Shown here: piece after piece, positions 43,782 to 52,538 of the stretch
Position numbering within the stretch: the stretch's first letter is position 1
Layout: each line of letters starts with the position of its first letter
From: Clostridia bacterium
Lineage (GTDB): Bacteria > Bacillota > Clostridia > Christensenellales > Borkfalkiaceae
Reading direction: 5' to 3'
Assembly (NCBI GenBank): GCA_017625565.1
Contig: JAGAKN010000006.1
Location: forward strand, 1 to 64,000
Length of the DNA: 64,000 nt
Notes under the pieces: generated by a model
What the model saw: the letters and a program-made list of their open reading frames with translations, nothing else
Told to the model about the DNA's origin: nothing
Databases searched by the model: none
Made by a program: the position numbers and the translations under genes

Positions 43782-43840
43782 AACTCTCGAAAGTATCCCG
43801 TCGTTCCGTCCTTGGCGGCGGAACAGGGATAAGAGTTTTT
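43782..43840 (+). terminator. Long hairpin after BMC-H copy 1
   Basis: Three paired blocks, AACTCT/AGAGTT, TATCCC/GGGATA and GTTCCG/CGGAAC, make a stem with small internal loops, then T5. Inside an operon it may act as a partial terminator or an mRNA end that raises shell-protein output. Confidence 0.7.
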
Positions 43841-43867
43841 CAAAAGATCGGTTAAGGAGAAAGAACA

Positions 43868-44140
43868 ATGAAAGCAATAGCTTTACTCGAAGTGCAAGCT
43901 TTGGTTGCGGCGATCACGGGCTTAGATGCCATGGTGAAAGCGGCGGACGTAAAGCTTATACACGTAGAAAAACGTCTTGGTGGACGCTTGGTGACAGTGG
44001 TTGTTGAAGGGGAAGTTTCAGCGGTGACGGCGGCTTTGGCTGCAGGTGCTGCGGCTGCCTCGGAAGTAGGCAACGTTAAGGTGTGCGAAGTCATCGCGCG
44101 CCCGCATCCCGACGTTATGCGGTTTTTGACGACGGGTTAA
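43868..44140 (+). CDS. BMC-H shell protein, divergent copy
   Basis: A 90-residue BMC domain (MKAIALLEVQALVAAITGLDAMVKAADVKLIHVEK, then LVTVVVEGEVSAVTAALAAG and VIARPHPDVMRFL). It keeps the fold but differs clearly from copies 1 and 2, so the hexamer pore should differ. AAGGAG precedes the start. Confidence 0.93.
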   Translation: MKAIALLEVQALVAAITGLDAMVKAADVKLIHVEKRLGGRLVTVVVEGEVSAVTAALAAGAAAASEVGNVKVCEVIARPHPDVMRFLTTG

Positions 44141-44204
44141 ATTCGGTATTAAAGCATAGAGCTTTAAACAATAAAAAAGAAAAAAATCTTAGGAGGATTT
44201 CACA

Positions 44205-44477
44205 ATGGAAGCATTAGGCATGGTAGAAACGAGAGGTCTTGTAGCAGCGATTGAAGCAGCAGATGCGATGGTAAAGGCGGCAAACGTCATTCTTATCGGC
44301 AGCGAAAAGATCGGTAGCGGTTTGGTAAGCGTTATGGTACGTGGCGACGTAGGCGCTGTGAAAGCTGCGGTGGAAGCAGGTACGGCTGCTGCTACGGCGC
44401 TCGGCGAAGTAATCGCAACGCACGTAATTCCCAGACCCCACGCAGACGTTGAAAAGCTTCTTCCCACCATTAAATAA
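44205..44477 (+). CDS. BMC-H shell protein (PduA-like), copy 2
   Basis: A 90-residue BMC domain nearly identical to the protein at 43501 (Val to Ile in NVILIG, Ser to Thr in LLPTIK). The DNA is also nearly identical with a few mostly silent changes, which indicates recent duplication or gene conversion. AGGAGG lies just before the ATG. A perfect hairpin follows. Confidence 0.95.
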   Translation: MEALGMVETRGLVAAIEAADAMVKAANVILIGSEKIGSGLVSVMVRGDVGAVKAAVEAGTAAATALGEVIATHVIPRPHADVEKLLPTIK

Positions 44478-44504
44478 TTTTCGGTTATTCATTGGATCGG
44501 AAAA

Positions 44505-44553
44505 CCGTAATACCCGTAGGAGTTTTCTCCTTTCGGGTATTACGGGAGTTTTT
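44505..44553 (+). terminator. Terminator-like hairpin after BMC-H copy 2
   Basis: CCGTAATACCCG (44505-44516) pairs perfectly with CGGGTATTACGG (44534-44545); an inner AGGAG/CTCCT extends it and T5 follows. It probably reduces read-through from shell genes into pduL and later genes. Confidence 0.8.
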
Positions 44554-44661
44554 CAGCAAACGCAACAAATACTCGCAAATCCTTTTTAACGCGACGAGAA
44601 GGATCTCTCGCGCGGGTTTTCGTATGGTTTGGCGAGTTCGTAAATGGAGAAAGTAGGTATT

Positions 44662-45315
44662 ATGGAATATTCAAGCGAAAAAATTGCGGAACTTGTAAAA
44701 AAAGTATTGTCGGATATGGATTTTGGGGTAAATTCTTCGGATAGCGACGTGCCCGTCGGGGTTTCTAATCGGCATATTCATTTGAATAAGGCGGATATGG
44801 AAACGCTGTTTGGGGTTGGCTACGAATTGACGCCGTTCAAGGATTTGTCGCAACCCGGGCAATACGCTTGTAAGGAGCTTTTGACTTTGGTCGGTCCGTC
44901 TTTACGGCCGATTGAAAACGTGCGCGTGTTAGGTCCGCTCCGTAGTAAATCGCAGGTGGAAATTTCCGCAACGGATTCGTACGTATTAAAGGTAAAACCG
45001 CCCGTTAGAGAATCGGGAAATATCGCAGGTTCTGCCGGGGTGACGATTGTCGGGCCGAAAGGCGTGGTGGTTTTAAAGGAAGGTTGCATCGTTGCAAATC
45101 GGCATATTCATATGTCGCCGAGCGACGGGGTGAAATTCGGTGTAAAAGACGGGGACACGGTGACGGTAGACGTCAAAGGCAAGCGCCGTACAAGATGGTA
45201 TGACGTACAAGTCCGCGTCAGTCCCGATTTCCGTTTGGAAATGCATATCGATACGGACGACGCGAATGCGGTCGGTATCGGAAACGGTTGCAAGGTGCAA
45301 ATCGTTAAGGAGTGA
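44662..45315 (+). CDS. pduL: Phosphate propanoyltransferase (PduL)
   Basis: A 217-residue PduL with two metal-binding repeats, SNRHIHLNKADMETLFG and NRHIHMSPSDGVKFGV, plus LSQPGQYACKE and RVLGPLRSKSQVEIS. It converts propionyl-CoA and phosphate to propionyl phosphate and recycles CoA inside the shell. The N-terminal helix EYSSEKIAELVKKVLSDM is an encapsulation peptide. ATG 44662 is preferred over 44644, which has no ribosome site. Confidence 0.94.
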   Translation: MEYSSEKIAELVKKVLSDMDFGVNSSDSDVPVGVSNRHIHLNKADMETLFGVGYELTPFKDLSQPGQYACKELLTLVGPSLRPIENVRVLGPLRSKSQVEISATDSYVLKVKPPVRESGNIAGSAGVTIVGPKGVVVLKEGCIVANRHIHMSPSDGVKFGVKDGDTVTVDVKGKRRTRWYDVQVRVSPDFRLEMHIDTDDANAVGIGNGCKVQIVKE

Positions 45316-45320
45316 GAAAA

Positions 45321-45569
45321 GTGTTAAAAGGGATTATCAGAGGAAACGTTGTTTCCACAAGAAAACAGGAATCGTTAGTCGGCTCGAAGTTTATGGAAGT
45401 AGAAATCATTGAAAACGGCGAGTTGACGAAGAAATACCTCATTGCCGTAGACAGCGTAGGCGCAGGCATTGGGGAAACGGTACTCGTGACGACGGGCAGT
45501 TCCGCTCGTTTGGCGTTGCATAACGTAAACGCGCCGTGTGACGCGGTAATCGTAGGTATCGTAGACTGA
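45321..45569 (+). CDS. pduN: BMC vertex protein (EutN/CcmL family)
   Basis: An 82-residue BMC-P pentamer protein (MLKGIIRGNVVSTRKQESLVGSKFMEVEII, DSVGAGIGETVLVTTGSSAR, DAVIVGIVD) that caps the shell vertices. The GTG at 45321 lies 9 bp after AAGGAG (45306-45311), and its product starts like other family members. GTG 45312 would sit directly on that site. Confidence 0.93.
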   Translation: MLKGIIRGNVVSTRKQESLVGSKFMEVEIIENGELTKKYLIAVDSVGAGIGETVLVTTGSSARLALHNVNAPCDAVIVGIVD

Positions 45570-45613
45570 AACGTCGCGGAATATTCCGCGGTAGGTAAGG
45601 AAGTTTTTGGGCT

Positions 45614-46942
45614 ATGGATTTGAAAGAGTTGATGAAAGAAGCCGGTATCGTAGGCGCAGGCGGCGCGGGGTTCCCGTCGTATGCGAAACTTGCGGAAGGC
45701 GCGCATACGCTACTTGTTAACGGGGCGGAATGCGAACCGCTGCTTTATACCGATTATATTCTTTTACAAAGGGAAATGTCGAACGTGTTGTTCGGGATTA
45801 ACGCGGTGTTGGAGTACGCGAAGATTCCGCGCGCGCTTTTGTGTGTAAAAGAGCATACGGCAAAACGCCTTCAATACAAAGACGGCGCTCGGCTCGCGGA
45901 GAAAATCTTTTTAAAGACGTTGCCCGACGTATACCCGATGGGCGACGAAATCAGTATGATTTATCAAGCGACGGGGATCGTCGTAAAGCCGGGAAATTTG
46001 CCGATTACGGCAGGCGTCATCGTCTATAACGTCGAAACGTTGTACAACGTAGCGGTTATGCAAAAATTTTCTACCAAACTGACAATGAAATGGTTGACGA
46101 TCGCAGGGAATATCCCCAAGCCGATCGTAGTACGCGTGCCGATCGGTACGCTGATTTCCGACCTTTTCGAAAAAAATTCGATTATAATCCCCGAAGGGCA
46201 TACCGTATTAGACGGTGGACCTTCGATGGGAAAGGTAATAGATCCGCAAACGGCAGTCGTAAGCAAAACGACGAAGGGCTTATTGATTTTGCCGAATGAA
46301 ACGGAGGCCATCGTTTCAAAATTTCTCGACGGTGCGAAGTCTATCGCGCGCGCGGAAACGGCGTGTTGTCAATGTACCCGTTGCACGGATTTGTGTCCAA
46401 GACATCTTCTTGGGTATCCGTTAGAACCGCATAAAATGGTACGCACGGCGAAAGGCGCGGCAATTGCTTTGCCGGAAATGGTGCTTTCCGCAACGCTCTG
46501 TTGCGGTTGTGGGTTGTGCGAATCGTTGGCTTGCTGTCAGGGAATTTCCCCGAGGGCGGTAATCAACGAGTACAAGGCGTTGCTAGCGAAGAACAAGCTC
46601 CGCTACGTGGCGAAAACGGACGTGGAAGTTTCGCCCGAGAGAGAGTATCGCATGATCCCTAGCGAAAAATGGGCGAGCGTACTCGGGGTGCAAAAATACG
46701 ACCGAGTACCCGTATTCGTCGGTGAAGATACGGGGTTTGATAGGGTGGAATTATTTCTCCGTCAGCATATCGGCGCGACGAGTGTTGCAATCGTCAAGGA
46801 AGGCGCGCAAGTACAACGCGGAGAGAAAATTGCCGAGAGCGGCGACGGATTATCTTTGCCGTTATATGCGTCCATTTCGGGCTACGTGACGGCGGTAGAT
46901 AATGAAAAAATAATTATAGACAGGGTGAATAACAATGTTTAA
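45614..46942 (+). CDS. pduS: PduS-like flavo/iron-sulfur oxidoreductase (RnfC-like)
   Basis: A 442-residue protein with an N-terminal RnfC/Nqo1-type domain (GIVGAGGAGFPSYAKLA, VNGAECEPLLYTDY), an SLBB-like middle, two Fe-S motifs (CCQCTRCTDLCP and CCGCGLCESLACC) and a C-terminal barrel-sandwich hybrid domain (VKEGAQVQRGEKIAE). PduS was known as a cobalamin reductase. Because this locus uses a B12-independent dehydratase, its job is more likely general electron transfer, perhaps via the PduT iron-sulfur pore. It overlaps the next gene by 8 bp. Confidence 0.92.
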   Translation: MDLKELMKEAGIVGAGGAGFPSYAKLAEGAHTLLVNGAECEPLLYTDYILLQREMSNVLFGINAVLEYAKIPRALLCVKEHTAKRLQYKDGARLAEKIFLKTLPDVYPMGDEISMIYQATGIVVKPGNLPITAGVIVYNVETLYNVAVMQKFSTKLTMKWLTIAGNIPKPIVVRVPIGTLISDLFEKNSIIIPEGHTVLDGGPSMGKVIDPQTAVVSKTTKGLLILPNETEAIVSKFLDGAKSIARAETACCQCTRCTDLCPRHLLGYPLEPHKMVRTAKGAAIALPEMVLSATLCCGCGLCESLACCQGISPRAVINEYKALLAKNKLRYVAKTDVEVSPEREYRMIPSEKWASVLGVQKYDRVPVFVGEDTGFDRVELFLRQHIGATSVAIVKEGAQVQRGEKIAESGDGLSLPLYASISGYVTAVDNEKIIIDRVNNNV

Positions 46943-47480
46943 GGCGATTGGTGTAATAGAATTGAAAAGTATCCCCAAAGGTGTGGAAGCAACGGACGCG
47001 GCGTTAAAGAGCGCTGGCGTGGAAATGGTTGCCTCCCATCCGGCTTGTCCTGGGAAATACGAGATTATTTTGACGGGCTCGATTTCCAACGTGACGGCTG
47101 CGGTAGAACACGTCTTGGAGAAATTCCAAACGTACGTAATCGATTCTTCGATTATGGGACGGATTGACGAGCAAGTCGTAAAAGCGTTGTTCGGTACGCA
47201 AACGGGTGAAAAGAAAGGCTCGCTTGGGCTGATTGAAACGTTCTCTGCGGCGACGTCGATCAAGGCGGCGGATATCGCGGTAAAGACGGCGCGCGTGGAA
47301 ATTTTCGATTTGCGCGTATCCCGTGGTATGGGCGGAAAAGGCGTTGTCATGTTGACGGGCGAAATCGGGGACGTGACGGCTGCAGTAGAAGCCGGATCGA
47401 ATTACGCAAAGGAATCGGGAATGTTATCGTCCTATTCCGTAATCGCAGCGCCCCACGCAGGGCTTTGGGAACAGATCTAA
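46935..47480 (+). CDS. pduT: Tandem-BMC shell protein (PduT-like)
   Basis: A 181-residue protein with two BMC domains (about 1-88 and 95-181) that forms pseudohexameric trimers. Cys38 in HPACPGKYEI sits at the position where PduT holds a 4Fe-4S cluster in the pore. Its start lies inside pduS, so the two are translationally coupled, which supports a shared electron path across the shell. Confidence 0.93.
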   Translation: MFKAIGVIELKSIPKGVEATDAALKSAGVEMVASHPACPGKYEIILTGSISNVTAAVEHVLEKFQTYVIDSSIMGRIDEQVVKALFGTQTGEKKGSLGLIETFSAATSIKAADIAVKTARVEIFDLRVSRGMGGKGVVMLTGEIGDVTAAVEAGSNYAKESGMLSSYSVIAAPHAGLWEQI

Positions 47481-47510
47481 ACGTTGAAAACTTGAAAAAG
47501 GGAAAAGGAT

Positions 47511-50042
47511 ATGGAAAATATCAAATTTGTGATTGAAAAGAGTGCGCGTATCGATAAACTCGTCGACGAGCTCTACAAAAAAATGCCCGAGATCGAATCG
47601 GCGCGTGGATTGCTTGTCACAGAAAGTTATAAGCAAACGGAGAACTTGCCGATTATCAAGCGCAGAAGCGCGGCGTTTGCGCATATTTTGGAAAATCTTC
47701 CGATCGTGATTCGTGAACACGAGCTCGTGGTCGGTAGCGCGACGGTAGCTCCGCGCGGTTGTCAAGTATTCCCAGAATATTCCTACGAATGGTTGGAAGC
47801 GGAATTCGACACGGTGGAAACGCGCGCGGCAGATCCGTTCTATATCAGCGAAAAAACCAAAGCGGAATTGCGTGCTGCCTATCCGTACTGGAAGGGAAAA
47901 ACAACGAGTGATCTCGCCAAGGCAAATATGGCACCCGAAGCGTACGATGCGTTTGTAAAACACGGTATGTTCACGCCCGGGAACTACTTCTATAACGGGA
48001 TCGGGCACGTATGCGTCGATTACGGCAAAGTGCTTTCTAAGGGCTATCGTGGGATTATTGCGGAAGCGACGGACGCGTTGAATAAGCTGGACGTGAGCTG
48101 TCCGCAATACGTAAGACGTCACAATTTCTTGACGGCGGTAATCGAGAGCTGTGAAGCGGTTATTCTTTACGCGCGTAGATATTCGGCACTCGCAAAGGAA
48201 ATGGCGAAAAAGGAAAAGGATACTACGCGGAAAGCGGAACTTGAAAAGATCGCGTCGAACTGTGCAAGAGTTCCCGAATTCCCTGCAACCGATTTTCATG
48301 AAGCTTGTCAATCGTTCTGGTTTATTCAACTGTTGTTGCAGGTCGAATCCAGCGGACATTCCATTTCTCCCGGTCGTTTTGATCAATATATGTATCCGTA
48401 TTATAAAAAGGACTTGGACGCAGGGAAGATTACGCAAGAACAAGCGCAAGAATTGCTCGATTGTATTTGGGTAAAACTCAACGACATCAACAAAGTACGC
48501 GACGCGGTTTCCGCGGACGGGTTTGCCGGCTACGGTATGTTCCAAAACTTGATTGTCGGCGGTCAAGACGTACATGGGCTGGACGCAACGAACGATCTTT
48601 CGTATATGTGTTTGGAAGCGGCAATGCACGTACCTCTTCCGCAACCGTCTATTTCCATTCGGGTATGGAACGGTACGCCGGATTCCTTGCTCGTCAAAGC
48701 GGCGGCGTTGACGCGGTTAGGCACGGGTTTACCTGCGTATTACAACGACGAGATTATCATTCCGTCGATTATGGCGCGTGGGCTTACCTTGGAAGACGCG
48801 CGGGATTATTGCATTATCGGTTGTGTCGAACCGCAAAAAGCAGGAAAAACGGATGGTTGGCACGACGCGGCGTTCTTTAATATGTGTCGACCGATGGAGC
48901 TCGTATTCTCGAACGGTTGGGATAAGGGCGTGAAAATCGGTCTGGATACGGGCGACGTAGCGCAAATGCAAACGTTTGAAGAATTCTATAACGCCTATAA
49001 AACGCAACAAAGCTATTTCATCAAATTGCTTGTAAATGCTAATAACGCAATTGACACGGCGCACGCAACCCGTTGCCCGTTGCCATTCCAGTCGTGTATG
49101 GTAGAAGATTGTATCGGTCGCGGAAAATCCCTGCAAGAAGGCGGTGCAATTTACAATTTCACAGGCCCGCAAGGGTTCGGGATTGCAAACAATACCGACG
49201 GATTATTGGCGGTAAAACAACTCGTATTCGAAGAAAAGAAAGTGACGCTTGCGGAGCTCCGCGACGCGTTGAACGCAAACTTTGGCTACGGAATTCAAGG
49301 CGCGGCGGCGGAACGGATTACCAGCGAAGTGGCGTGTAGTTTGGCGCAACAGGGCGTAGAAATTAACGAAAAGATTATTCGCGTCATTTACGACGAAATT
49401 ACAACGGGCGCAGGCTTGGAAGAAAGCAAGAAACAAAGATACCGTGAAATCAAGCGTTTGATTGACGAAACTTGCCCTAAGTACGGCAACGATATTTTTG
49501 AAGCGGATATGTTTGCGCGCGACGTTGCGAATACGTACACGAAAGAAGTGGAAAAATACAAAAATCCGCGCGGTGGGGTATTCCAAGCAGGCTTGTATCC
49601 CGTATCGGCGAACGTGCCTTTGGGTGGACAAACGGGCGCGACCCCCGACGGGAGATTGGCGTTTACGCCGATTGCAGACGGGATCGGACCTGCGTCGGGA
49701 CGAGATATAAAAGGCCCGACGGCAACGGCAAACTCGGTGGCGAAACTCGAACAAGGGGTGGCGAGCAACGGTACGCTGCTCAACCAAAAATTCCACCCGT
49801 CCGCGCTTGCGGGAATGTCGGGGTTGACGAAATTCGTGGCGCTAATTCGTTCGTATTTCGATCAAAAGGGTATGCATATGCAATTCAACGTCGTGACGAG
49901 AGAAACTTTACTCGACGCGCAAAAACACCCCGAAAACTACAAGACGTTGGTCGTCCGCGTTGCAGGATATAGCGCGTTGTTTACGACGCTCTCCCGTTCC
50001 TTACAAGATGATATTATTAACAGAACAGAACAAGGGTTTTAA
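47511..50042 (+). CDS. Glycyl-radical 1,2-propanediol dehydratase (B12-independent)
   Basis: An 843-residue glycyl-radical enzyme. The active-site Cys438 and Glu440 lie in IIGCVEPQ, and the radical glycine Gly819 in VRVAGYSALF, followed by LSRSLQDDII near the C-terminus. The GCVEP motif places it in the diol/glycerol/choline-lyase branch; the surrounding aldolase and PduP-like genes point to propanediol. It dehydrates S-1,2-propanediol to propionaldehyde. Unlike other cargo here, it shows no terminal encapsulation helix, so it may be packed through a partner. Confidence 0.93.
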   Translation: MENIKFVIEKSARIDKLVDELYKKMPEIESARGLLVTESYKQTENLPIIKRRSAAFAHILENLPIVIREHELVVGSATVAPRGCQVFPEYSYEWLEAEFDTVETRAADPFYISEKTKAELRAAYPYWKGKTTSDLAKANMAPEAYDAFVKHGMFTPGNYFYNGIGHVCVDYGKVLSKGYRGIIAEATDALNKLDVSCPQYVRRHNFLTAVIESCEAVILYARRYSALAKEMAKKEKDTTRKAELEKIASNCARVPEFPATDFHEACQSFWFIQLLLQVESSGHSISPGRFDQYMYPYYKKDLDAGKITQEQAQELLDCIWVKLNDINKVRDAVSADGFAGYGMFQNLIVGGQDVHGLDATNDLSYMCLEAAMHVPLPQPSISIRVWNGTPDSLLVKAAALTRLGTGLPAYYNDEIIIPSIMARGLTLEDARDYCIIGCVEPQKAGKTDGWHDAAFFNMCRPMELVFSNGWDKGVKIGLDTGDVAQMQTFEEFYNAYKTQQSYFIKLLVNANNAIDTAHATRCPLPFQSCMVEDCIGRGKSLQEGGAIYNFTGPQGFGIANNTDGLLAVKQLVFEEKKVTLAELRDALNANFGYGIQGAAAERITSEVACSLAQQGVEINEKIIRVIYDEITTGAGLEESKKQRYREIKRLIDETCPKYGNDIFEADMFARDVANTYTKEVEKYKNPRGGVFQAGLYPVSANVPLGGQTGATPDGRLAFTPIADGIGPASGRDIKGPTATANSVAKLEQGVASNGTLLNQKFHPSALAGMSGLTKFVALIRSYFDQKGMHMQFNVVTRETLLDAQKHPENYKTLVVRVAGYSALFTTLSRSLQDDIINRTEQGF

Positions 50043-50050
50043 GCAAAATA

Positions 50051-50836
50051 ATGGACGCATATAAGACGAAAGGCAGGATATTCAATATTCAACGATTCTC
50101 GATCCACGACGGGCCGGGAATCCGTACCATCGTCTTTTTCAAAGGCTGTTATATGCGTTGCGCGTGGTGTTGTAATCCCGAATCGCAGGAATATGCCGTA
50201 CAAACCTTGATCGAAAACGGCAAGGAAAAAATCGTCGGGCAAGACGTGACTGTGGAAGAGTTGTTGCCTGAACTACTTGCGGACGTGCCGTACTACCGTC
50301 GTAGCGGTGGCGGGATAACGCTCTCGGGTGGGGAAATACTCGGTCAAGCCGAATTTGCGCGAGATTTGCTCCGCGCGTGTAAGGATCACGGTTTACATAC
50401 CGCGGTGGAATCGACGGCAAACGCGCCGTTTGAAAAGATACGGGAGATCTTGCCGTACTTGGATTTGTACTTGATGGACGTCAAGCACATGGACAGCGCA
50501 AAACATAAGGAATTTACGACGGCTGGGAATGAGTTGATTTTGGAAAACGCGAGAAAGCTTGCGGAAAGCGACGTGGAGTTGATCATCCGCACCCCCGTAG
50601 TGCCTACGTTTAACGACACGGCGGAAGAAATTCGGGCGATTGCGAAATTTGCGGGGACGTTGCCGAACGTTAAGGAACTGCATTTGTTGCCCTATCACCG
50701 CTTGGGCCAGGATAAATATTCCGGTTTGGGTAGAAAATACGCGTTGGCGGAAATTCAACCGCCGTCGCAAGAGAAGATGGAATATCTGCAAAGCGTAGCG
50801 GAAGAAAGCGGTTTGAAAATACAAATCGGTGGGTAA
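50051..50836 (+). CDS. Glycyl-radical-enzyme activase (radical SAM)
   Basis: A 261-residue activase. Cys33, Cys37 and Cys40 (KGCYMRCAWCCNPE) bind the radical-SAM 4Fe-4S cluster; GGGITLSGGE follows as the SAM-binding region. It is short because it lacks the two-cluster ferredoxin insert present in some activases of diol dehydratases. It installs the glycyl radical on the enzyme encoded 8 bp upstream. Confidence 0.93.
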   Translation: MDAYKTKGRIFNIQRFSIHDGPGIRTIVFFKGCYMRCAWCCNPESQEYAVQTLIENGKEKIVGQDVTVEELLPELLADVPYYRRSGGGITLSGGEILGQAEFARDLLRACKDHGLHTAVESTANAPFEKIREILPYLDLYLMDVKHMDSAKHKEFTTAGNELILENARKLAESDVELIIRTPVVPTFNDTAEEIRAIAKFAGTLPNVKELHLLPYHRLGQDKYSGLGRKYALAEIQPPSQEKMEYLQSVAEESGLKIQIGG

Positions 50837-50852
50837 AGAAAAGGAGTAAGTT

Positions 50853-51212
50853 ATGGAATTAAAAGATAAAATGACAATTATCCAGGAATTCGTTCCTGGG
50901 AAACAAATTACCCTTTGTCATATTATTGCAAACCCTGGGGAAACGTTGTATACGAAACTTGGGTTAGATCCGCAAACGGATTACACGAAAAGCGCGATCG
51001 GCGTATTGACGGTGATTCCTTACGAAAGTGCCGTAATCGCGGCGGATATCGCGATGAAATCTTCTGGGGCGGACATCGGGTTCGTGGATCGGTTCACGGG
51101 CACGTTGATTATCACGGGTAGTGTTTCTTCCGTAGAATCGGCGTTTATCGCCATTCGGGAATACTTTATTGCAAAGCTCGGGTATACCTGTTGCGAATTG
51201 ACGAAAACCTAA
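50853..51212 (+). CDS. pduU: Permuted BMC-H shell protein (PduU/EutS-like)
   Basis: A 119-residue circularly permuted BMC domain. The N-terminal strand (IQEFVPGKQITLCHIIANPG) is the beta-barrel plug seen in PduU/EutS, followed by AIGVLTVIPYESAVIAADIAMKS and GTLIITGSVSSVESAF. It may dock the PduV-like GTPase whose start codon overlaps its stop by one base. Confidence 0.93.
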   Translation: MELKDKMTIIQEFVPGKQITLCHIIANPGETLYTKLGLDPQTDYTKSAIGVLTVIPYESAVIAADIAMKSSGADIGFVDRFTGTLIITGSVSSVESAFIAIREYFIAKLGYTCCELTKT

Positions 51213-51724
51213 TGAAGAAATTGATGCTATTTGGCAGAGTCGGCGCAGGGAAAACGACCTTGACGCAAGCTCTGCGTGGGGAAGAAATCAAATATTATAA
51301 AACGCAGTACGTCAATTATCTCGATACGATAATCGATACCCCTGGGGAGTATACCGAACGCCGAGAAACGGGGGGCGCGCTCGCGCTGTACGCGTACGAA
51401 GCGGACGTAGTTGGCTTGGTGCTTTCCGCAAACGAGCCGTATTCCATCTTTTCGCCTTGTCTGACGAGTATGGTCAATCGCGAAACGATCGGGATCATTA
51501 CCGGGATAGACAAGCCGGACGCGAACGTGGAACGGGTAAGAAAATGGCTGCAACTTGCAGGCTGTAAAAAGGTATTTCCCGTAAGCTCGATTACAGGCGA
51601 AGGGATTAAAGAGTTGGCGGAATTTTTAAACGCTGACGACGGTAAACCCAAACGCAAAAAGACCTTGTCGGAAAAACCCAAAGGAAACATTGCGCAGTCC
51701 ACACTCGATACGTGGCTATTATAA
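51212..51724 (+). CDS. pduV: PduV/EutP-type small GTPase
   Basis: A 170-residue Ras-like GTPase: P-loop GRVGAGKTT (residues 8-16), DTPGEY as the G3 region, TGIDKPDA as G4-like and VSSITGEGI as G5-like. PduV-type proteins associate with BMC shells through PduU and were linked to compartment movement. Here the next two genes encode a ParA ATPase and a small basic protein, so the end of the operon looks devoted to shell dynamics. Confidence 0.9.
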   Translation: MKKLMLFGRVGAGKTTLTQALRGEEIKYYKTQYVNYLDTIIDTPGEYTERRETGGALALYAYEADVVGLVLSANEPYSIFSPCLTSMVNRETIGIITGIDKPDANVERVRKWLQLAGCKKVFPVSSITGEGIKELAEFLNADDGKPKRKKTLSEKPKGNIAQSTLDTWLL

Positions 51725-51734
51725 AGGAGTGAAT

Positions 51735-52538
51735 ATGAGTAAAACGACGGTGATCGCATTCGCGAACAACAAAGGCGGTAGCGGAAAGACGACGACGTGT
51801 TCCAACGTTGGTTGCGCGATGGCGCTCATGGGCAAAAAAGTGCTGTTGATCGACGGAGATATGCAACTCAATCTTACGATTTCGTACTTTGACGAAGAGA
51901 AAGCGCTCGGGTATGCGCAGGACGGGAAGACGTTGTATACGGCGCTTAAAGAAGAAAAGGACTTGTCCGATTTTATCGTCGAAACGGGGATAGACGGCTT
52001 GGATATCGTGCCGTCGTCATCACTGATGAGTTCGATCGAGTTCGATTTATTCTCCAAATGGCAACGGGAGTTGGTTCTTACCAAGTGTTTAGAACGCGTT
52101 CGCGCGAAAGGGTATTACGATTATATCCTGATCGACGCGCCCCCGACGCTCGGCGGATGGGTAATGAATATTATGTGCGCTTCGGAGTATTTGGTTATCC
52201 CTGTTGAAGCAAGCCCTTGGGGGTTGTTCGGGTTAGCGAATATGTTCGATTTTTGCGAGCAGGTAAAGCGCGTTTCTCCGAAGTTGGAGATTTTGGGGAT
52301 TGCGATTACCAAAGCGGACGAACGCAAGAAATATTTCAAGCAGACCTTGGAAACGTTGCAAAATATAGACGGAGCGACGTTATTCAACACCTACGTGCGC
52401 GTAGATAGCGCGGTAGAATGGGCGCAGGACAGCAGTATGCCCGTCGTAGCTTTTAAAAAGACGAGTAGAAGCGCTGTGGAATATACAAATTTAGCGAAGG
52501 AGATTATGGAAAATGTCAATCGGAAAGAGCGCAATTAA
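51735..52538 (+). CDS. ParA-family ATPase of the BMC operon (possible McdA-like positioner)
   Basis: A 267-residue ParA with an intact deviant Walker A KGGSGKTTT (Lys13 and Lys18), Walker A' LLIDGDMQLN and Walker B YILIDAPPTLGG. The ATG at 51735 follows AAAGGAGTG; it lies 10 bp after pduV. In carboxysomes, McdA of this family spaces compartments along the nucleoid together with a small partner (McdB). Its place directly after pduV in a metabolosome operon, with a small basic protein overlapping its 3' end, suggests the same role here. No replication or plasmid gene is nearby, which argues against plasmid partitioning. Confidence 0.9.
   Translation: MSKTTVIAFANNKGGSGKTTTCSNVGCAMALMGKKVLLIDGDMQLNLTISYFDEEKALGYAQDGKTLYTALKEEKDLSDFIVETGIDGLDIVPSSSLMSSIEFDLFSKWQRELVLTKCLERVRAKGYYDYILIDAPPTLGGWVMNIMCASEYLVIPVEASPWGLFGLANMFDFCEQVKRVSPKLEILGIAITKADERKKYFKQTLETLQNIDGATLFNTYVRVDSAVEWAQDSSMPVVAFKKTSRSAVEYTNLAKEIMENVNRKERN

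Noticed and set aside
43777..44661. Operon end after the shell genes because of the two hairpins
   Set aside because: No promoter was found before pduL, and the genes on both sides belong to one pathway, so partial termination or processing fits better.
47424..48644. Long minus-strand frame across the glycyl-radical enzyme gene (406 codons)
   Set aside because: Shadow of the plus-strand coding sequence; no domain features and no promoter.
51735..52538. ParA as a plasmid partition gene
   Set aside because: It is the penultimate gene of a BMC operon with no ParB, replication gene or repeat array nearby.
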